NCBI RefSeq assembly: GCF_002263515.1
Contig: NZ_CP022752.1
Span: 992,001-1,056,000 of the forward strand
Source: Actinopolyspora erythraea
Lineage (GTDB): Bacteria > Actinomycetota > Actinomycetes > Mycobacteriales > Pseudonocardiaceae
DNA length: 64,000 bases
Direction: 5' to 3'
Below are positions 55,361-63,365 of this stretch, piece by piece. Numbering within the stretch: the stretch's first letter is position 1; the number at the start of each line of letters is the position of its first letter. Made by a program: the position numbers and the translations under genes. Under the pieces are notes generated by a model. It searched no databases, was not told where the DNA came from, and saw only the letters and a program-made list of their open reading frames with translations.

Positions 55361-55662
55361 TCGTTCCTCCAGGTCACGGGGGCGCCCGATCCTCGCGGGC
55401 CGTGCGGGCGTCACACGATCGGTGAAACCTGGTTTCGTCGACGATCGTTGGACGCTGCACCCAATCCTGCCTCATGAGCGGCAGGATCCGCTCCGGCGCC
55501 CGCGAGGATCCGGTGTGGCGGCTCGCACGTCCCGTCGGAAGCGGTGGCGCGGGGTACCCGTGAACCCCGGTGAACACCGCTGCTCGGACGGGGTGGCACT
55601 CCGGCGGTGACGGGGGCTTCGCCGGACGAGCGCCCAGCGGGGAGGAACGGAGGAGGTCCGGG

Positions 55663-56361
55663 TCAGCAGCCGCGGGGAGTTATCCCCGCGCGGTGGATCC
55701 GGCTGTGGTCGGTCTCCAGGTGCCCTCCGACGGGAGGTACGGCGGGCAGCTCCTCGGTCGCTCGGGTCTCCAGCTCGTTGACCGGATCCGAGAGCGCGAA
55801 CTCACCGGTGTCCCAGGCGCCGGGGCCACGGGCGCCGCCGGAGACGACGGCCGTGGCGGCTATCGGGATCTTCGGGGTCGGGGAGGAGCGCTGCCGCCCG
55901 AAGGGCCTGCGGGGAGCCCGTTGCCGCAACCGGGCCAGCTTGGAGCGGTTCGCGCTGCCGACCGGGTCGGGATCGTCGCCGATGAGCTGGGAGTGGGCGG
56001 TGATCCACACCTCGCACGGCCAGCGGCGTGCGCGAAGTTTGCCGGGGCACACCCGGCACCGCCCGTTCTCGTCCGGACCGTGTTCCTCCAGCAGGGCGCG
56101 CAGGCCCTCCGTCAGCCGGTACAGCTCGGAGCGGGCCAGCGGCAGCACCGCCTCCGCCGGCCCTTCGTCGGCCAGGCGTTCCAGCTGGTCGAGCTGCCGC
56201 TGCAGGGACTCGTGGTCGGCATCGGCCGTGATGCCCTCGTAGCCGTCCGAGCTCTCCCCGGTGCTCGGCGGCGGCTGTTGGCTCCCGGCTTCGTTCAGAT
56301 CGCCACCCAGCGTCGTCGTGGGGCGATGCGGACGGGTGAGCCGACGGGCTTCGGTCTCCAT
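55663..56361 (-). CDS. Hypothetical protein with a Cys motif
   Basis: 232 residues from ATG 56361, with GGAGGATCCGC upstream. Disordered N-terminus, helical LQRQLDQLERLADEGPAEAV, then CRVCPGKLRARRWPCEVW, a possible zinc site. A basic Arg/Lys-rich stretch (RLRQRAPRRPFGRQR) is followed by a weakly structured tail. Family not recognised. Confidence 0.6.
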   Translation of the reverse strand: METEARRLTRPHRPTTTLGGDLNEAGSQQPPPSTGESSDGYEGITADADHESLQRQLDQLERLADEGPAEAVLPLARSELYRLTEGLRALLEEHGPDENGRCRVCPGKLRARRWPCEVWITAHSQLIGDDPDPVGSANRSKLARLRQRAPRRPFGRQRSSPTPKIPIAATAVVSGGARGPGAWDTGEFALSDPVNELETRATEELPAVPPVGGHLETDHSRIHRAGITPRGC

Positions 56362-56570
56362 GCGGATCCTCCGGCGAACTGCTCGTTTCGTGGGGCCGAT
56401 CGGGGCGGCACCGCACCTGCCGGAGCTATCGACATTCACCCGTAAGGGCTTCAGGTTTGTGTAATTTCTTCAGTCTTTCGTGTGAAGTCGTGGGGTGATC
56501 GGTGGCACAGCGCGAAGAAAATCTCGTGAACACCAGCCCTCGGGGCTTCGGTAACCGGGTGTCGGTGTTC

Positions 56571-56665
56571 TATACTGAAGGTCGGCGGCCAGCTCCCGGT
56601 GACCCCCAGGCTGGTTGAGCAGGCCGCCTTGAACGAAACGGGGCCTCTCGCGAGAGGCCCCGTTT
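56571..56665 (+). ncRNA. Candidate small RNA with terminator hairpin
   Basis: A TATACT box at 56571 is followed by a compact region in which GGCGGCC (56584-56590) can pair with GGCCGCC (56622-56628) around a C-rich loop (CTCCCGGTGACCCCCAGG). It ends at a perfect 30-bp palindrome. No protein frame fits. C-rich loops recall the actinobacterial 6C/B11 RNAs, but I cannot confirm the family. Confidence 0.4.
56636..56665. terminator. Perfect palindrome terminator downstream of ald
   Basis: AAACGGGGCCTCTCG followed immediately by its reverse complement, 63 bases past the ald stop (minus strand). It can terminate both ald and any plus-strand small RNA. Confidence 0.75.
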
Positions 56666-56727
56666 CCATTTCCGCGGTTTCCGCTCCTGCCCGGACCGCG
56701 GTGGTGCTTTCCGGGCGGCGCCCCCGT

Positions 56728-57843
56728 TCAGCCGAGTACGCTCGCCACGCTGTCGTGGTCCAGTCCGTGCGCGGCGGCGACCGGCTCGTTGACGAGCGTG
56801 CCGTCGTGGGTGTTCAACCCCGCAGCCAGCGCCTCGTCCTCGCGGCAGGCCTGCCGCCAGCCCCGCTCGGCGATCCGCAGCGCGTAGGGCAGCGTCACGT
56901 TGGTCAGGGCGTGCGTGGAGGTGTTCGGCACCGCCCCCGGCATGTTGGCCACGCAGTAGAACACCGAGTCGTGCACCCGGTAGGTGGGGTCGTCGTGCGT
57001 GGTCGGCCGCGAGTCCGCGAAGCAGCCGCCCTGGTCGATGGCGATGTCCACCAGCACGCTGCCCGGCTTGAGCCGCGACACGAGCTCGTTGGAGACCAGT
57101 TTCGGGGCCTTGGCGCCGGGAATCAGGACCGCACCGATGATCAGGTCCGCCGCCCGCACCGCCTGCTCCACGCTGTAGCGGTTCGAGGTGACCGTGCGGA
57201 TGCGCCCCTCGAAGTCCCGGTCGATCTCACGCAGCTTGTCCACGTTGGTGTCCAGCAGTTCGACGTCGGCCCCCATGCCGAGCGCGACCCTGGCGGCGTT
57301 CAGTCCCGCGACGCCACCGCCGATCACCACCACCCGAGCCGGGTGCACACCGGGAACCCCACCGGGCAGCATCCCGCGCCCGCCGCTCGGGCGCATCAGC
57401 GAGTAGGCCCCCACCTGCGGGGCCAGCCTGCCCGCCACCTCGCTCATCGGGGCCAGCAGCGGCAGCGAGCCGTCGGCGCTCTGCACCGTCTCGTAGGCGA
57501 TCCCGGTGACCCCGGAATCGAGCAGCGCGCTGGTGAGTCCGGCGGAGGCGGCCAGGTGCAGATAGGTGAACAGCACCTGGTCCCGCCGCAGCCGCGGGTA
57601 CTCCTCCTCGATCGGCTCCTTGACCTTGAGCACCAGTTCGCCCTCGGCCCAGACCTCGTCCGCGCCGGGAAGGACCTTGGCGCCGGCCGCGAGGAACTCC
57701 TCGTCGGGTATGGACGAGCCCGCGCCCGCGTTCGCCTCCACGAACACCTCGTGCCCCCTGTCGACGAACTCGTGCACCCCCGCTGGTGTGAGCGCGACGC
57801 GGTATTCGTTGTTCTTGATCTCGCGGGGTACGGCGATCTTCAC
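56728..57843 (-). CDS. ald: Alanine dehydrogenase
   Basis: Reversible NAD-dependent deamination of L-alanine to pyruvate. 371 residues from GTG 57843 (GGAAGGGAAGAG upstream), exactly the usual length. Substrate residues Lys75 (LVLKVKEP) and His96 (YLHLA) fall at the expected positions. The NAD fold is [22 protein letters not shown], with the acid in [26 protein letters not shown] is a further signature. Upstream lies a palindrome and a PucR-type regulator. Confidence 0.96.
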   Translation of the reverse strand: MKIAVPREIKNNEYRVALTPAGVHEFVDRGHEVFVEANAGAGSSIPDEEFLAAGAKVLPGADEVWAEGELVLKVKEPIEEEYPRLRRDQVLFTYLHLAASAGLTSALLDSGVTGIAYETVQSADGSLPLLAPMSEVAGRLAPQVGAYSLMRPSGGRGMLPGGVPGVHPARVVVIGGGVAGLNAARVALGMGADVELLDTNVDKLREIDRDFEGRIRTVTSNRYSVEQAVRAADLIIGAVLIPGAKAPKLVSNELVSRLKPGSVLVDIAIDQGGCFADSRPTTHDDPTYRVHDSVFYCVANMPGAVPNTSTHALTNVTLPYALRIAERGWRQACREDEALAAGLNTHDGTLVNEPVAAAHGLDHDSVASVLG

Positions 57844-58060
57844 TGCTCTTCCCTTCCGAGGGCTGGTCTTGGCTTCCGTTCGGGTGATCACCGAACCGGT
57901 GGTGGTTGTCGGAGGCGTTCTCCGTGTCGCGCCGTCCGCCGGGCATCAGTCCGCCGGGCATCCGGTGATCGGGAGCCGGGGGATCAGCGCTGTCGCGCAC
58001 CACGATGCGCCGTCACCGGCCCGACCGCATCATTCCCGCACAATGAGATTCCACGGGTGT

Positions 58061-58081
58061 TGTTGTGCTCTCGGCACAACA
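58061..58081. promoter_or_regulatory. TGTTGTGC-N5-GCACAACA palindrome upstream of ald
   Basis: Perfect 8-bp arms about 218 bp upstream of the ald start. A half-site-like GCACAAT occurs at 58038-58044. Good candidate operator for the adjacent PucR regulator or for a Lrp/AldR protein. The surrounding 354-bp gap (57844-58197) has no gene. Confidence 0.45.
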
Positions 58082-58197
58082 CGGCGTCCGGCGCGCTGGT
58101 TCGCGCTCTCGTGCTGGCATGGGCAGTGGTCGGCGCACGGTGTGCTCCCGAGCAGCTCCGGCGGTAGCGTTCCCTTCCCCGAACGGCGTCGGCGAAC

Positions 58198-59784
58198 TCA
58201 CCCGTGCGGGTTCCACCGCTCGGCCAGCAACTGCACCAGCAGCGCCGAACGCACGTCCGCGTCGTCGAGATCCGCCCCGAGCAGCGCGCTCACCCGCTTC
58301 ATCCGGTACCGGAAGGTGTTCGGGTGCACGTTCAGCTCCCCGCTCGCCGCGCGGGGGTCCCCGGGGTGGCGGAGCCAGGAGTGCAGCGTGCGCAGGTACT
58401 CGGTCCCCTGGGAGTGGTCGTTGTCGCGGAGCCGGGCCAGCGGGCCGAGCGCGTCCACGCCGGCGTCACTCGCGGCGCCCGCCATCCTGGTCAGTACCAG
58501 GGTGTGCCAGAGCTGTTCGTGGACGGCGATATCGCGCTCGACCATGCCCGTCCGCAGCAGCGCCAGTACCTCGTCCGCCCTGCCGCGCGATACCGGCAGC
58601 TCCGCGAGCGGAGCCGCCGTGCCCACCGCCACCAGCGGGCGCGGGTCGGCCGCGTCCATCTCACGGATGTGGCCCAGCAGCGCCTCCCGCAGCGCGGGCC
58701 ACCCACCCGTGCCGGAGCGGTCCGGCACCACCGCGTACAGCACTCCGCCGACCTCGGCCACCATCGGCCCCCGGCCGATGCCCCGCGTGATCCATTCCCA
58801 CATCGCGAGCCGGTGCCCCTCGTCGGTGCCGTCGCTGGCGCGGACGTCGATCGCCACCACCCGGTGCGGCTCCGCCCCGACCGCCAGCTCGTTGGCCGCC
58901 GCGCGCCACCCTTCCGAGCCCTCCAGCAGCGAGCGCACCAACCGAGCCGAGCGCTGCCGCTCCGAGTCGGTGATCACCCGCCAGCGAAGCAGCTGCAGCG
59001 CCACCAGCGCGGCGGTCTCGGCGAACGCCGAGGCCCGCTGCTCCGAGACCTCGCCGGTCACCACCGCCCACATCGAGCCGAGCAGCTCACCACCCATCCG
59101 GATGGGGACCACCAGCCTGGGCAGGGTGCCGTCCGGTTGCTCCGGGACGTAGATCGCGGAACCTCCCCGGCTCAGCTGCCGGAACGTGCCCCGCGCCCGG
59201 AACTTCGCCAGCACGTCGTCCGGCTGCCGGCGCCCCATGATCGTGGAGACCCGGGCGGGATCGGTCACGTCCTGCCGGGCTGAGTAGGCCAGTACCTGCG
59301 AGTGCGCGTCCTCGATGGTCACGGGGGCGTCGACGACCTCCGCCACCGCGTCGGCCACCCGGAACAGGTCGCCGAGACCGGCCGACCCCACCTGCTGCTG
59401 GGAACCTCCCGCCGGGCCCGCGTCGGTTCCGGCCAGCGCGCCCCGGAGCAGCCACACCAGCTGCGCCCACGCCGTGCCCCGCCGCACCTCGACCAGCGCG
59501 AGCCCGGCGTCCGCCGCGGCGGCGACCACGGACTCCTCGCAGGACACCGGTGGTTTCAGCAGCACGGCCGTGGCCTCCCGGGCCCCGCACTCGCGCAGCA
59601 GCTCCAGGGCGTCCGCCCGACTCGTCACCCCGACCCCGAGGACCACGTCGGCGGTTCCGATCTCGCCGGGGTCCTCGGTCTCGGCGATGACCACGTCGCC
59701 GACACCGCCCGTTTCCTCCGGTACCACCACCGGACGCAGCAGTGTGGGGCCGACCCGCTCGACCAGGCCCCGTATGTCGACCAT
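58198..59784 (-). CDS. PucR-family transcriptional regulator
   Basis: 528 residues from ATG 59784 (GGGAGCGG upstream; GTG 59787 possible). N-terminal PucR-like sensory region, then a GGDEF-like central domain and the PucR C-terminal helix-turn-helix: LRTLHSWLRHPGDPRAASGE, LNVHPNTFRYRMKRVSALLG and DADVRSALLVQLL. Such regulators control purine, amino acid or GABA catabolism. The position next to ald suggests alanine control; inference only. Confidence 0.88.
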   Translation of the reverse strand: MVDIRGLVERVGPTLLRPVVVPEETGGVGDVVIAETEDPGEIGTADVVLGVGVTSRADALELLRECGAREATAVLLKPPVSCEESVVAAAADAGLALVEVRRGTAWAQLVWLLRGALAGTDAGPAGGSQQQVGSAGLGDLFRVADAVAEVVDAPVTIEDAHSQVLAYSARQDVTDPARVSTIMGRRQPDDVLAKFRARGTFRQLSRGGSAIYVPEQPDGTLPRLVVPIRMGGELLGSMWAVVTGEVSEQRASAFAETAALVALQLLRWRVITDSERQRSARLVRSLLEGSEGWRAAANELAVGAEPHRVVAIDVRASDGTDEGHRLAMWEWITRGIGRGPMVAEVGGVLYAVVPDRSGTGGWPALREALLGHIREMDAADPRPLVAVGTAAPLAELPVSRGRADEVLALLRTGMVERDIAVHEQLWHTLVLTRMAGAASDAGVDALGPLARLRDNDHSQGTEYLRTLHSWLRHPGDPRAASGELNVHPNTFRYRMKRVSALLGADLDDADVRSALLVQLLAERWNPHG

Positions 59785-60041
59785 CACCGCTCCCGGGATC
59801 GTTCACGACGGATCGAGGTCCCCGTGCCGCCTTCCCGACGGGGCGTTCGGCACGAGTGCGCGACCGGGCCCCGTCCTCGGCCCCGTCGCGGCCGCGACAG
59901 TGATCGTGCGCACAGCGCGCGTGAGTCGGTCCTCCGTTCGCCGGTGGTGTTCGCCGCTTCGCGGTATCCGGGGTTGGACACGCCCACCCGCCGGGTTATC
60001 GTTGCCGAACACAGCGACAATCGCATACCGGCCCGTGACAC

Positions 60042-60248
60042 CGGGCGGGAGAGTCCCGCGGGTGAGCACCGTACGCACGGTGTCACCGAACGGGCGCCGA
60101 AGGAGCAAGACTCCCCGCAAACTCTCAGGCATCCGTACCGTCCGGTCGAGGCAACTCTGGAAAGCGCCGCCGTGCGGGCGTGCGCACCCACGGTGCAAAC
60201 CGCGACGAGGCGGTGAAACTCTCAGGTTCCGCAACAGAGGGGGAGGCC
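60042..60248 (+). promoter_or_regulatory. Tandem glycine riboswitch upstream of gcvH
   Basis: Two glycine aptamers in series. Aptamer 1 (about 60042-60131): GGGCGGGAGAGTCC, GGCGCCGAAGGAGCAAGACT, then ACTCTCAGGCA. Aptamer 2 (about 60150-60248): CTCTGGAAAGCGCC, ACCGCGACGAGGCGGTGAAA and ACTCTCAGG. The linker is about 18 bases. Known glycine riboswitches bind glycine cooperatively and usually switch on gcv genes. The 3' end lies about 137 bases before the gcvH ATG, leaving room for an expression platform. Confidence 0.93.
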
Positions 60249-60384
60249 ACCAAGTACGCGGACTCCGGTGTTCGCGGCGCACCACCCGAGCGGGTGGGAG
60301 CGTCACACGCGAGAATGCTCGTGATCGACGGCCCGGCGTGGTCGTCGGATGCCGGTTTCCAAACGACAGCAATGGAGCCTCCCC

Positions 60385-60756
60385 ATGAGCCTGCCCACCG
60401 ATCTCAAGTACACCGAAGAGCACGAGTGGCTCGCCGAGCGCGGCGATGTCGTGCGCGTCGGCGTGACCCCCTACGCGGCCAACGCGCTCGGCGACATCGT
60501 CTACGTGGACCTGCCCGAGGTGGGTAAGCAGATCACCGCGGGCGAGGCCTGCGGCGAGCTGGAGTCCACCAAGTCGGTCAGCGACCTCTACGCTCCCGCC
60601 ACCGGTGAGGTCGTGGCGGTCAACGAGGCGGTCGTCGACGACCCCTCCCAGATCAACGACGATCCGTTCGGTGAGGGCTGGCTGCTGGAGCTGCGGGTCA
60701 GCGAGTACGGCAAGCTGCTGGACGCCAAGCAGTACGCCGAGCTCACGGGTGAGTGA
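60385..60756 (+). CDS. gcvH: Glycine cleavage system H protein
   Basis: 123 residues from ATG 60385. Lipoyl carrier shuttling the aminomethyl group between GcvP, GcvT and GcvL. The lipoylated Lys63 is in [30 protein letters not shown] and [12 protein letters not shown] are H-protein hallmarks. It is preceded by the tandem glycine riboswitch. gcvT and gcvP are not in this window and must lie elsewhere. Confidence 0.97.
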   Translation: MSLPTDLKYTEEHEWLAERGDVVRVGVTPYAANALGDIVYVDLPEVGKQITAGEACGELESTKSVSDLYAPATGEVVAVNEAVVDDPSQINDDPFGEGWLLELRVSEYGKLLDAKQYAELTGE

Positions 60757-60777
60757 CTCCAACGGGAGCTGACTGAC

Positions 60778-60805
60778 GACCCCGCCACGACGAGGTGGCG
60801 GGGTC
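60778..60805. terminator. Hairpin between gcvH and sdaA
   Basis: GACCCCGCCAC, loop GACGAG, GTGGCGGGGTC: perfect 11-bp stem, 22 bases after gcvH. It may terminate or tune readthrough into sdaA, whose ATG is 35 bases on. Confidence 0.65.
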
Positions 60806-60839
60806 CGCGAACCACGTACGAACCAAGAAGAGACGATCA

Positions 60840-62195
60840 ATGGCGATCAGTGTCTTCGATCTTTTCTCGGTGGGGATCGGCCCCTCCAGCTCGCACACCG
60901 TGGGCCCCATGCGTGCGGCCGCGCGGTTCGCCGCGCGGCTGCACGACGAGGATTTGCTGTCCCGCGCCGCCGGGGTCGGGGCCGAGCTGTTCGGCTCGCT
61001 CGGCGCGACCGGGCACGGTCACGGCAGTCCCAAGGCGGTGCTGCTCGGCCTGGAGGGCCACCTACCGGAATCGGTCGATCCGCTCGCGGTTTCCGGCAGG
61101 GTCGACGAGATCCGCTCGACCGGCCGGTTGCTGCTCGGCGGCACCCACGAAATCGGTTTCGACTTCGACGAGGATCTCGTGCTGTACCGGCGCGAGACGC
61201 TACCGGCGCATCCCAACGGCATGCGGTTCACCGCCTTCGACGAAGAGGGCGAGCGGCTGTGCGGGGCGGTGTACTACTCCGTCGGCGGCGGTTTCGTCGT
61301 CGACGAGGAGGCCGCCGGCACCGACCGGATCAAACACGACACCACCGAACTGCCCCACCGGTTCCGCACCGGGGCCGAGCTGCTGGAGCACTGCGCCCGG
61401 ACCGGCTACTCGGTCAGCGAGCTCATGCTCGCCAACGAACTGGTCTGGCGCGACGAACAGCGGGTGCACGACGAACTGCTGTCGATCTGGCACGTCATGC
61501 GCGAGTGCGTGCACAACGGCTGCAACAGCGGTGGTTCGCTGCCCGGCGGACTGCGGGTCGAGCGACGCGCGGCGGAGCTGCGCGCCAAACTGAGCGACAC
61601 CGACGACCCGATGGAGTGGGTGACGGTCTACGCCCTCGCGGTGAACGAGGAGAACGCCGCGGGTGGGCGAGTGGTGACCGCACCGACCAACGGCGCCGCC
61701 GGAATCGTTCCCGCCGTGCTGCACTACTACATGCGGTTCCTGCCGGGAGCGGACGGGGACGGGGTCGTGCGGTTCCTGCTCGCCGCCGGTGCCGTCGGTG
61801 TGCTGTTCAAGGAGAACGCTTCCATCTCCGGTGCCGAGGTGGGGTGCCAGGGCGAAGTGGGCTCGGCGTGCTCCATGGCGGCGGCGGGACTGGCCGAAGT
61901 GCTCGGTGGTACTCCGGCGCAGGTGGAGAACGCCGCCGAGATCGCCATGGAGCACAACCTCGGCCTGACCTGCGATCCCATCGGCGGGTTGGTGCAGATT
62001 CCCTGCATCGAGCGCAACGCCGTGGCCTCGGTCAAGGCGATCACCGCCGCGAGGATGGCGCTGCGCGGCAACGGCAGTCACTTCGTCTCGCTGGACAAGG
62101 TCATCAAGACCATGCGGGCCACCGGCGAGGACATGAAGGACAAGTACAAGGAGACCGCCCGGGGCGGGCTCGCCGTGAACGTCATCGAGTGCTGA
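60840..62195 (+). CDS. sdaA: L-serine ammonia-lyase, iron-sulfur type (single chain)
   Basis: Deaminates L-serine to pyruvate. 451 residues from ATG 60840. The N-terminal beta domain contains [18 protein letters not shown]; the alpha domain carries [17 protein letters not shown] and the cysteines of the oxygen-sensitive [4Fe-4S] cluster, probably in [14 protein letters not shown] and [18 protein letters not shown]. It lies in the same transcription unit as gcvH. Glycine made from threonine by tdh-kbl can become serine and then pyruvate. No second subunit needed. Confidence 0.96.
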   Translation: MAISVFDLFSVGIGPSSSHTVGPMRAAARFAARLHDEDLLSRAAGVGAELFGSLGATGHGHGSPKAVLLGLEGHLPESVDPLAVSGRVDEIRSTGRLLLGGTHEIGFDFDEDLVLYRRETLPAHPNGMRFTAFDEEGERLCGAVYYSVGGGFVVDEEAAGTDRIKHDTTELPHRFRTGAELLEHCARTGYSVSELMLANELVWRDEQRVHDELLSIWHVMRECVHNGCNSGGSLPGGLRVERRAAELRAKLSDTDDPMEWVTVYALAVNEENAAGGRVVTAPTNGAAGIVPAVLHYYMRFLPGADGDGVVRFLLAAGAVGVLFKENASISGAEVGCQGEVGSACSMAAAGLAEVLGGTPAQVENAAEIAMEHNLGLTCDPIGGLVQIPCIERNAVASVKAITAARMALRGNGSHFVSLDKVIKTMRATGEDMKDKYKETARGGLAVNVIEC

Positions 62196-62231
62196 TCCGA
62201 TTCCGCCGCCCGGTTGCCGTGACGGTGCGGG

Positions 62232-62335
62232 TGGCGGAACCTCTCGCGGGCTCTCGCTGTGGGGCCGGAGACATCGAGTAGGTACTACCCAACGTCGGGG
62301 CCGTCCTCGCGAGGCACTCGCCGGAGAACCCGCGG
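62232..62335 (+). repeat. Dispersed hairpin repeat, copy R3
   Basis: GTGGCGGAACCTCTCGC onward to GGAGAACCCGCGG, just after sdaA. It retains GAGTAG-gta-CTAC and AACGTCGGG. Most diverged of the three copies. Confidence 0.7.
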
Positions 62336-62652
62336 GTGGTCGGGCTGCGTGAGTGGGCGCAAGCGGCTGGTGCCGCTTGGCGTGGCTCGGTCTTTGCTCG
62401 GTCTTTCGGTCCGGGCGGGGACGTTGGTCGCGGGAGCGTGCGTGTCTCGAGCGCGGGAGGCGGGTGCGTCGCGGGGCAGGGCCGCCTCACCGCGTGGGTC
62501 GCTACTCACCGGCGGCCCAACGCGGCGAGGCGCCGCCTCACACGCCGGCTACGCGACCACCGCGCCAGAGCCATCGGCCCGGCAACGCGGCGAGAGTCGT
62601 GCGGGACGTTCCGCCGAGCGAGTCCCCCGACGACCGGACGACGGCTCCGCGG
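62336..62652. other. Intergenic region with a second palindromic element
   Basis: No gene seen. It holds a small hairpin AAGCGG-ctggtg-CCGCTT (62370-62387) and the 25-base palindrome at 62517. A partial copy CAACGCGGCGAG recurs at 62582. Confidence 0.45.
62517..62541. repeat. Short dispersed palindromic repeat, copy 2
   Basis: CCAACGCGGC followed by GAGGCG-C-CGCCTC-AC. It differs from 15761-15785 at two positions that are base-paired with each other. Confidence 0.6.
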
Positions 62653-63102
62653 TCAGAAGTCGAAGATCTTGTCGGTGTGCGCGCTCATCTCGCACTCGTT
62701 GGAGAACGTCTCGCGGTGTTCGACGGGGTGGTTCCGCCAGGTCCCGGTGGCGTGCACGGTCACCGGTCGGTACACCAGCGGGCACATCGGGTCACGCTCC
62801 GCGCGGAGCGCGGCGAACTCGCCGCCGGCCTTCGCCAGCCGTTCGCACGCGGCCTCCGCCTTCGGGTGGGTGCCACCCGCCGGTCCGCAGCGCAGGATCG
62901 CTGAGTGCGCACGCTCCGCGCGGTCGCCCGGTACGACCCGCAGGCTGAGCACGCTGACTCCCCGGTCGGTTCCGTCCGCCGTCGTCGGGGCGGCGGCTGA
63001 GGCTCCTTCGACGCCCCCGTGCGATGCGGCGGGCACGAGCGAGACCGCGGCGACCGCAGTGGCGGTGAGCAGGGTACGACCGAGCAGTCCGGAAAAGCTC
63101 AT
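62653..63102 (-). CDS. Secreted subtilisin inhibitor-like (SSI) protein
   Basis: 149 residues from ATG 63102 (GAGGAAGC upstream). Signal peptide about 1-27 (LLGRTLLTATAVAAVSLVPA), then the SSI fold: VLSLRVVPGDRAERAHSAIL, GGTHPKAEAACERLAKAGG and TFSNECEMSAHTDKIFDF. The reactive loop is MCPLVYRP, placing Leu109 at P1 where S. albogriseolus SSI has Met. Cysteines expected for two disulfides are present. Inhibits secreted serine proteases, probably subtilisin or chymotrypsin-like. Confidence 0.9.
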   Translation of the reverse strand: MSFSGLLGRTLLTATAVAAVSLVPAASHGGVEGASAAAPTTADGTDRGVSVLSLRVVPGDRAERAHSAILRCGPAGGTHPKAEAACERLAKAGGEFAALRAERDPMCPLVYRPVTVHATGTWRNHPVEHRETFSNECEMSAHTDKIFDF

Positions 63103-63365
63103 GGTGTGCTTCCTCGCGTACGGGTAGGGGATCGACACACGGCATGCTTACCCGTTGGAGACGGCCTACGCCGCAATCGAGCGGTAATCTCACCGGATCG
63201 AGTTTCCCCCGGTTCGGGGAGTCAGCCACTGGGCGGCGACCGACCTGCGCGGTTCCGCCGGAGCTCGTCGGTCAGCCCGTCCGACGTGTCCGCCTCCCGC
63301 CGGGGACCCTTCGGGCCCTCCGCCCGGGCAGGACCCCGCGCCCGCGACCGAGCGGAGGGCCTCGA

